From Zoroaster sp. YZ-2022 (taxonomy: Eukaryota; Echinodermata; Asteroidea; Forcipulatida; Zoroasteridae): a DNA stretch of 64,000 nt. A model generated the notes under the pieces. The model was given only the letters and a program-made list of their open reading frames with translations, did not search any database and was not told where the DNA came from. The translations under genes were made by a program, and so were the position numbers. Below are positions 57,980 to 64,000 of the stretch, piece by piece; position 1 is the stretch's first letter; each line of letters starts with the position of its first letter. The stretch is from assembly GCA_029582265.1 (NCBI GenBank), contig CM055816.1:93359588-93423587 (forward strand), given 5' to 3'.

Positions 57980-59060
57980 CATGTACGAAAGTATACACCC
58001 ACAACAATTTATTTTATTGAATGTCCGTCAAATTTAATTGTTGGAAAAACTCAATGAGGTTGACAATTATGCCCGTTTGTGGGCACTGAATGTCTGAACA
58101 ATAAAGCAGTAATAAATAAATATGAATGAGAATGTAAATAAATGTACAGACTTCCCAGAAAAAAAGAAATGTTCTCCCTTTATGGAACAATTTACTCATT
58201 GGTAGAGTTATGGAGGGGAGGGGGGAGTTAGCGGTCATCGAACTTACATGCAGTAAATACTGTTATGAAATGATCATCATGAATAAAAGCTCTCATTCCT
58301 TACGCCATGCTTATTTCCAACCATCTCTTTATGAATGACAAAGTTTGACGAGGCATTAACCTCAGCACATTACATGCACGAAGGTATACACCCACAAACA
58401 ATATTTTATTGAATGTCCGTCAAATTGATGGAAAAAACTCAATGAGGTTAACAATTATGCCCACATCCGTTTGTGGGCACTGAATGGCTGAACAATAAAG
58501 CAGTAGTAAGTGTCGGGGGAATTGACAATCGTTGGGTCCGACTTGATTTGTAATTATTATTGTATTTCATCAGGCCTAGCCTATCTTATGAAAATGAAAT
58601 GGTTTGCTTTTGTTAACGGTTTTTGTTACAAGGGGAATCTGTTACAGGAGCAAAACACGGTGATCCAATCGATGGGTATTAGGGATGAATTAAAGAGGAT
58701 ACAAGGGTTGCATGCGCAAAATGTGTATCGTCAATGGCCATACATGGTTTGAGGGATTAACCCGGTGAAAATAAATGATGTATAGTATAATTTAAGAACG
58801 AAGTTCAATCATAAAAATGAGAATGTAAATATGAATGAGAATGTAAATAAACGTACAGACTTCCCAGAAAAAGAAATGCTCTCCCTTTATGGAACAATTT
58901 GCTCATTGGTAGAGTTATGGAGGAATTACACAAAAAAGGGGGAGGGGGAGTTAGAACTTACATGCAATATATACTGTTATGAAATGGTCATCATGAATAA
59001 AAGCTCTCATTCCTTACGCCATGTTTATTTCCACTCACACATTTATGAATGACGAAGTTG
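57980..59060. repeat. Direct repeats leading into the inverted-repeat arm
   Basis: 57,985-58,115 and 58,378-58,505 share TATACACCCACAA, TTTTATTGAATGTCCGTCAAAT and GTTTGTGGGCACTGAATG. 58,118-58,335 and 58,817-59,060 share ATGAATGAGAATGTAAATAAA, GACTTCCCAGAAAAA and CTCATTCCTTACGCCATG. The second pair is also part of the left arm of the large inverted repeat. Confidence 0.8.
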
Positions 59061-60988
59061 ACGAGGCATTAACCTTGGACCCACTATACAGGTAAAGCAC
59101 GAAAGACGAGTGAAAGACCCAATGAATGTTTTTTTCTCACCCGTCTGTGCTCTTCTTTACTAACTCTTAAATATCGCATAGGTTGTACTTAAAACGGGTG
59201 TCTGCACAGCTTCACTGCATTGCTTTTTAAAGAGTATTACTTTTTAAAGAGTAACACCAATATCTTTAGTATGACGTCTTTTTTTCAAACAAGATCCAAT
59301 GCAACGTCGAACGCGGTAGCTAACAAAATTAAACACACATCAAAACAAAGTGGTCACAATAAGAAGATACAAACTAAGTCGTTTAAGGACGAACAATAAT
59401 ATCAAAACATTGAAAATCAACATTTTATATCTTAAAAAAACGGTAAAAAAGAGGGAGAAAAAAGAAATACTTATTTATTGTTTAATGATAAACATGGTAA
59501 TATTCTCTTTTTCGAATAGTTGAAAGCTCTGAAAAGAGCTGTTAGTATCTGAAAAGAGCTAGTAGCAAAAGAAACGACGATCCTCTGCTGCCAGTGTAGA
59601 GTTTGACGAAGTGTAGTCAGTCTTTGAAGTATTCTTTATCTTTATTGTTGCGATCATTAAGCACCATTGCACATCCAGAATAAGGACAACTGCCAAAATA
59701 TAATTCCAAGATATAATCCAAAGAGTCTTTACTATCGTTTTATCAACAACCCAGAAAAGGGAGCCCTGTCCTTTTTCCATACGTGAAGGAACTTAACGAT
59801 TCTTGAGTTGTAACCTCCGATTCTTTTTCAGAACTAATTACTACTCAATAGAGATTTTCACATGGTGTCACCGCAATAGTCTTACTTAACGAATCTTATT
59901 TTGGATGCCGGCTTAACACCTCACAATGCACGCCGTAGAAAGCACCCCGTTAACAACCCATCCATACCTGAAATAAAAGACTATTATAGCTGTTCATGTC
60001 AATCTAGGATGCCAGAGGGGATATGCAAACAGGGTGTATTTGCACTTGCCCAACAAAGTGACCATATGAAACCCTCTTGCTATCGTTATAAATAACTATC
60101 GATCTTCTTTGTTCCAATGAATGCATGTTGGAAGTGGTGGTGGAGATCCTGTGTTTACATTCGTAGCCTCTTTCAGTTGTCATAAAAGTAGGGCACAACA
60201 AAATATACGTCTTCAGAAACTATTCAATCTTAAAATTACGTAATAGTGTCCAATTTTATTATTACTTCTCAGATTTGTGTTGACTTGTTATTCATCGTGA
60301 TGTTGTAATTGACATATTAGTTTCATAACACAGTTCGACAATGCTCTTTCTTTGACCACAAACAAATGTTCATGTGGGTTATGTTATCATGCTTACAACA
60401 AAACACCTCACAACGTATATCATCATTCCTATTTTCATAAAATTGTAAGGACTGAGAAGATATACAAGACTTGCTCATTTAAAAATCTTATAAGGATTAC
60501 AGTAATCAAGAATAAACGGATCTTTATTATTTTTTTCTAACTATTCTGGTGTTTATTATTCACTCTGTATCCACATCACAAGAACATTTATCAAGAAATG
60601 TTAAGTGCAAACTATGCGCATATTTACGTTCACAACTTGGCTAGAATATTTAAATTAAATGAAAAAAAAGTAATGATAAAAACCACATTGAAAGAAAATA
60701 GAAACGCAACTTGTGAAAACAAAAATGAATGAATGAATGAAGGAATTACTTTTTTTTTTACTTTTCCAAGATAATACTTTATTTACTTCTCAATATTTAC
60801 ATATTTACAGAAATAAAATTTTGAACGGAAAACATTACATTTGTGAACACAGTACATAGAAAAACCGGTAAATTAGTGATGAATGCATAGAATTACACCA
60901 GAATCAGCAATATCATGAGACATTTAAGATAACGTGAAATATAGTTCATTGTTATATTTTCCATGATAAACATTGTCGGAAAGCTCCT
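58873..60988 (+). repeat. Left arm of giant inverted repeat
   Basis: Matches 61,728-64,000 in reverse complement over the whole length with few substitutions. Paired landmarks: GGAACAATTTGCTCATTGGTAG at 58,892 and 63,960; GGAAAAAGGACAGGGCTCCC near 59,768 and 62,940; CATTGTCGGAAAGCTC at 60,971 and 61,730. Short frames are kept in both arms, e.g. HNARRRKHPVNNPSI and KCSCGLCYHAYNK, but they match nothing I know. The arm contains a Penelope-type terminal segment (59,785-59,900). The true outer end may lie further left, since repeats related to the arm start at 58,118. Confidence 0.9.
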
Positions 60989-61442
60989 GGTGGTGTATTC
61001 TAACTTTCCAAGACAGTGTTCCAGAAGTTGGCCGAAATCGGTGTCGATGTTTGTCTCACATGTCATTTCGTGCAGGCGAAGGTCAAATTCTCTTGTAGTC
61101 ACCCGGTTACACTTTGAGGAGATGTACGAGCGTCTGTAGACTTTCATATCTGATATAATGAAAAATGATCCCCGTACAAGTTCATGCAGAGTGTGCGGCC
61201 ATAACGACGGAGCGATCGACGAACCAATTTCGCTTAAACTCTTCCTCCCGGTTCATTACCCTCACCTTCTGCTTCACCTTCTGTTTCAGCTTCCTCTTCG
61301 TCATTTTCAGACATAATGAGTGCGTACACTTGCACGTTGATACCAAACACTTGTTCTGCTGTTGTCAGCTCATCTAATGTTATTCCGCTAATGTTGGGGT
61401 TTTGGGTCGCATCGCGATACATATTCAACAGATATTGACTAT
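60989..61442 (-). pseudogene. Fragment of protein-primed DNA polymerase B (Polinton/adintovirus type)
   Basis: Minus frames read ISGITLDELTTAEQVFGINV, an acidic stretch, then after a frameshift RRYGRTLCMNLYGDHFSLY. After another shift they read SYISSKCNRVTTREFDLRLH followed by EMTC. The order 'lxxExxfxInVyxl', 'LNLYxxHFsyI' and 'CxxC-like...HExxC' is that of the N-terminal part of polymerase B in Polinton/Maverick and related viral elements. No exonuclease or polymerase catalytic motifs are present, and the fragment ends where the inverted arm begins. It is broken in at least two places. I describe it only and give no restored version. Confidence 0.5.
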
Positions 61443-61727
61443 TAAAACAACTATTGCCTAACCTCCAACTTGATTTTGAAATTTACTGTGGTTTGATCCA
61501 CCACGGCAGGGGCCGACCGAGAGAGAATGTTAATCTATCAAATTATTTAATTGTCAGTTTAAAATCTACTGTATACTGGTTGTACGTTCATTCTGATTTC
61601 AAAAATCCCCTAGAAGTATGGAAATACCGTATCAAGAGTAAAATTATTATAGAATACAGATATTTTCAACTGAAGAATAATCATAACATTTTTTCACGAA
61701 AAATGGGGTCTGAACAACACCCTTTTC
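61443..61727. other. Rest of the spacer between the inverted arms
   Basis: A plus frame runs 61,454-61,822 through the spacer into the right arm (VNLSNYLIVSLKSTVYWLY and so on) without known motifs. Likely an accidental frame. Confidence 0.35.
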
Positions 61728-64000
61728 GAGCTTTCCGACAATGTTTTATCATGGAAAATATAACAATGAACTATATTTCACGTTATCTTAAATTTCTCAT
61801 GATATTGCTGATTCTGGTGTAATTCTATGCATTCATCACTAATTTACCGGTTTTTCTATGTACTGTGTTCACAAATGTAATGTTTTCCGTTCAAAATGTT
61901 ATTTCTGTAAATATGTAAATATTGAGAAGTAAATAAAGTATTATCTTGGAAAAGTCAAAAAAAAAGTAATTCCTTCATTCATTCATTCATTTTTGTTTTC
62001 ACAAGTTGCGTTTCTATTTTCTTTCAATGTGGTTTTTATCATTACTTTTTTTTCATTTAATTTAAATATTCTAGCCAAGTTGTAAACGTAAATATGCGCA
62101 TAGTTTGCACTTAACATTTCTTGATAAATGTTCTTGTGATGTGGATACAGAGTGAATAATAAACACCAGAATAGTTAGAAAAAAAAATAATAAAGATCCG
62201 TTTATTCTTGATTACTGTAATCCTTATAAGATTTTTAAATGAGCAAGTCTTGTATATCTTCTCAGTCCTTACAATTTTATGAAAATGGAAATGATGATAT
62301 ACGTTGTGAGGTGGTTTGTTGTAAGCATGATAACATAACCCACATGAACATTTGTTTGTGGTCAAAGAAAGAGCATTGTCGAACTGTGTTATGAAACTAA
62401 TATGTCAATTACAACATCACGATGAATAACAAGTCAACACAAATCTGAGAAGTAATAATAAAATTGGACACTATTACGTAATTTTAAGATTGAATAGTTT
62501 CTGAAGACGTATATTGTGTTGTGCCCTACTTTTATGACAACTGAAAGAGGCTACGAATATAAACACAGGATCTCCACCACCACTTCCAACATGCATTAAT
62601 TGGAACAAAGAAGATCGATAGTTATTTATAACGATAGCAAGAGGGTTTCATATGGTCACTTTGTTGGGCAAGTGCAAATACACCCTGTTTGCATATCCCC
62701 TTTGGCATCCTAGATTGACATGAACAGCTATAATAGTCTTTTATTTCAGATATGGATGGGTTGTTAACGGGGTGCTTTCTACGGCGTGCATTGTGAGATG
62801 TTAAGCCGGCATCCAAAATAAGATTCGTTAAGTAAGACTATTGCGGTGACACCATGTGAAAATCTCTATTGAGTAGTAATTAGTTCTGAAAAAGAATCGG
62901 AGGTTACAACTCAAGAATCGTTAAGTTCCTTCACGTATGGAAAAAGGACAGGGCTCCCTTTTCTGGGTTGTTGATAAAACGATAGTAAAGACTCTTTGGA
63001 TTATATCTTTGAATTATATTTTGGCAGTTGTCCTTATTCTGGATGTGCATTGGTGCTTAATGATCGCAACAATAAAGATAAAGAATACTTCAAAGACTGA
63101 CTACACTTCGTCAAACTCTACACTGGCAGCAGGGGATCGTCGTTTCTTTTGCTACTAGCTCTTTTCAGATACTACCAGCTCTTTTCAGAGCTTTCAACTA
63201 TTCAAAAAAGAGAATATTACCATGTTTATCATTAAACAATAAATAAGTATTTCTTTTTTCTCCCTCTTTTTTACCGTTTTTTAGATATAAAATGTTGATT
63301 TTCAATGTTTTGATATTATTGTTCGTCCTTAAACGACTTAGTTTTTATCTTGAGCTGAGATGGTTTCAGGAATGATTTATGAGCCTTATGAGCCTTATGA
63401 GCAGGGATAATAATATAATGCGCCTTGAGCGCCACTTAGTTGGTGGATACGTGCGCTATATAAATCTATACATTATTATTATTATTATTATTCTTATTGT
63501 GACCACTTTGTTTTGATGTGTGTTTAATTTTGTTAGCTGCCGCGTTCGACGTTGAATGGTGTCTTGTTTGAAAAAAGACGTCATACTAAAGATATTGGTG
63601 TTATTAGTTGAAGTAATACTCTTTAAAAAGCAATGCAGTGAAGCTGTGCAGACACCCGTTTTAAGTACAACCTGTGCGATATTTAAGAGTAACGTTAGTA
63701 AAGAAGAGCACAGACGGGTGAGAAAAAAACATTCATTGGGTCTTTCACGCGTCTTTCGTGCTTTACACTACCTGTATATTAGCATAGTGGGTCCAAGGTT
63801 AATGCCTCGTCAACTTCGTCATTCATAAAGATGTGAGTGGAAATAAACATGGCGTAAGGAATGAGAGCTTTTATTCATGATGACCATTTCATAACAGTAT
63901 ATACTGCATGTAAGTTCTAACTCCCCGTCCCCCTTTTTTGTGTAATTCCTCCATAACTCTACCAATGAGCAAATTGTTCCATAAAGGGAGAAAATTTCTT
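61728..64000 (-). repeat. Right arm of giant inverted repeat (continues past window)
   Basis: Reverse complement of 58,873-60,988, longer by about 150 bp because a SINE fragment sits at 63,345-63,490. Arm-to-arm differences are scattered single substitutions and small indels, e.g. the (GAAT)n/(ATTC)n tract at 60,723-60,742 and 61,975-61,994. Confidence 0.9.
63345..63492 (+). repeat. 5'-truncated SINE in the right arm only
   Basis: GAGCTGAGATGGTTTCAGGAAT to GCGCTATATAAATC plus (ATT)n matches the 3' part of the SINE at 27,803-28,146. The left arm at 59,355 has the empty site (CACAATAAGAAGATACAAACTAAG), so it entered after the arms formed. Confidence 0.85.

Overview
The window is eukaryotic DNA and almost entirely repeats. 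Split genes with GT/AG introns, no operons, AT-rich composition, many copies of TACATGTA, tRNA-derived SINEs, Penelope-like and RTE-like retroelements, and autonomous Chapaev, CACTA and PIF/Harbinger transposons point to a marine invertebrate (echinoderm, hemichordate, cephalochordate or lophotrochozoan; I cannot tell which from sequence alone). I recognise no ordinary single-copy host gene. Every gene I can name belongs to, or looks like, a mobile element.

Layout. 1-12.6 kb: a plus-strand gene with two zinc fingers and a tyrosine-recombinase domain. A 7,125-bp DNA transposon sits inside one of its codons; the element has CACGGCTGTTT ends and a 4-bp TATC target duplication. The transposon carries a ten-exon minus-strand transposase gene. 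Its first exon resembles the N-terminal half of vertebrate RAG1 (LCRICG block plus RING), and its later exons contain a RAG1/Transib-like DDE core. 10.9-13.4 kb: two Penelope-like fragments. 15.2-15.8 kb: tRNA-headed SINEs. 16.0-27.05 kb: a probable composite foldback element whose two ends are arrays of GTGGTA motifs. A second, internally deleted relative of the RAG1-like transposon (6,007 bp, CACGGCCGTT ends, TATA duplication) lies inside it. 27.8-33.7 kb: a SINE, minisatellites, inverted repeats, a possible piggyBac remnant and a TTAA-flanked MITE. 34.1-42.2 kb: a CACTA-type (tnp2/DUF4218-like) transposase with an open frame, followed by a split DUF4806 companion gene whose introns hold a SINE and two MITEs. 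42.3-51.1 kb: LINE tails, MITEs, a duplicated Ulp1-protease-like fragment, a second DUF4806 exon and a perfect 45-bp-arm hairpin. 51,625-56,624: a complete 5,000-bp PIF/Harbinger element with TTA duplications, an open MADF-like gene and a transposase broken by a stop and a frameshift. 58.9-64.0 kb: a giant inverted repeat (arms over 2.1 kb, running off the window) around a fragment of protein-primed DNA polymerase B of the Polinton/adintovirus type.

Best candidate for an exciting system: the two RAG1-like (N-RAG-TP/Chapaev-type) transposons. They share exon boundaries, terminal sequence and a 4-bp target preference. They place a RAG1-type N-terminal module and a DDE core in one transposase gene. 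One copy has inactivated a tyrosine recombinase gene so cleanly that the pre-insertion reading frame can be read across the empty site.
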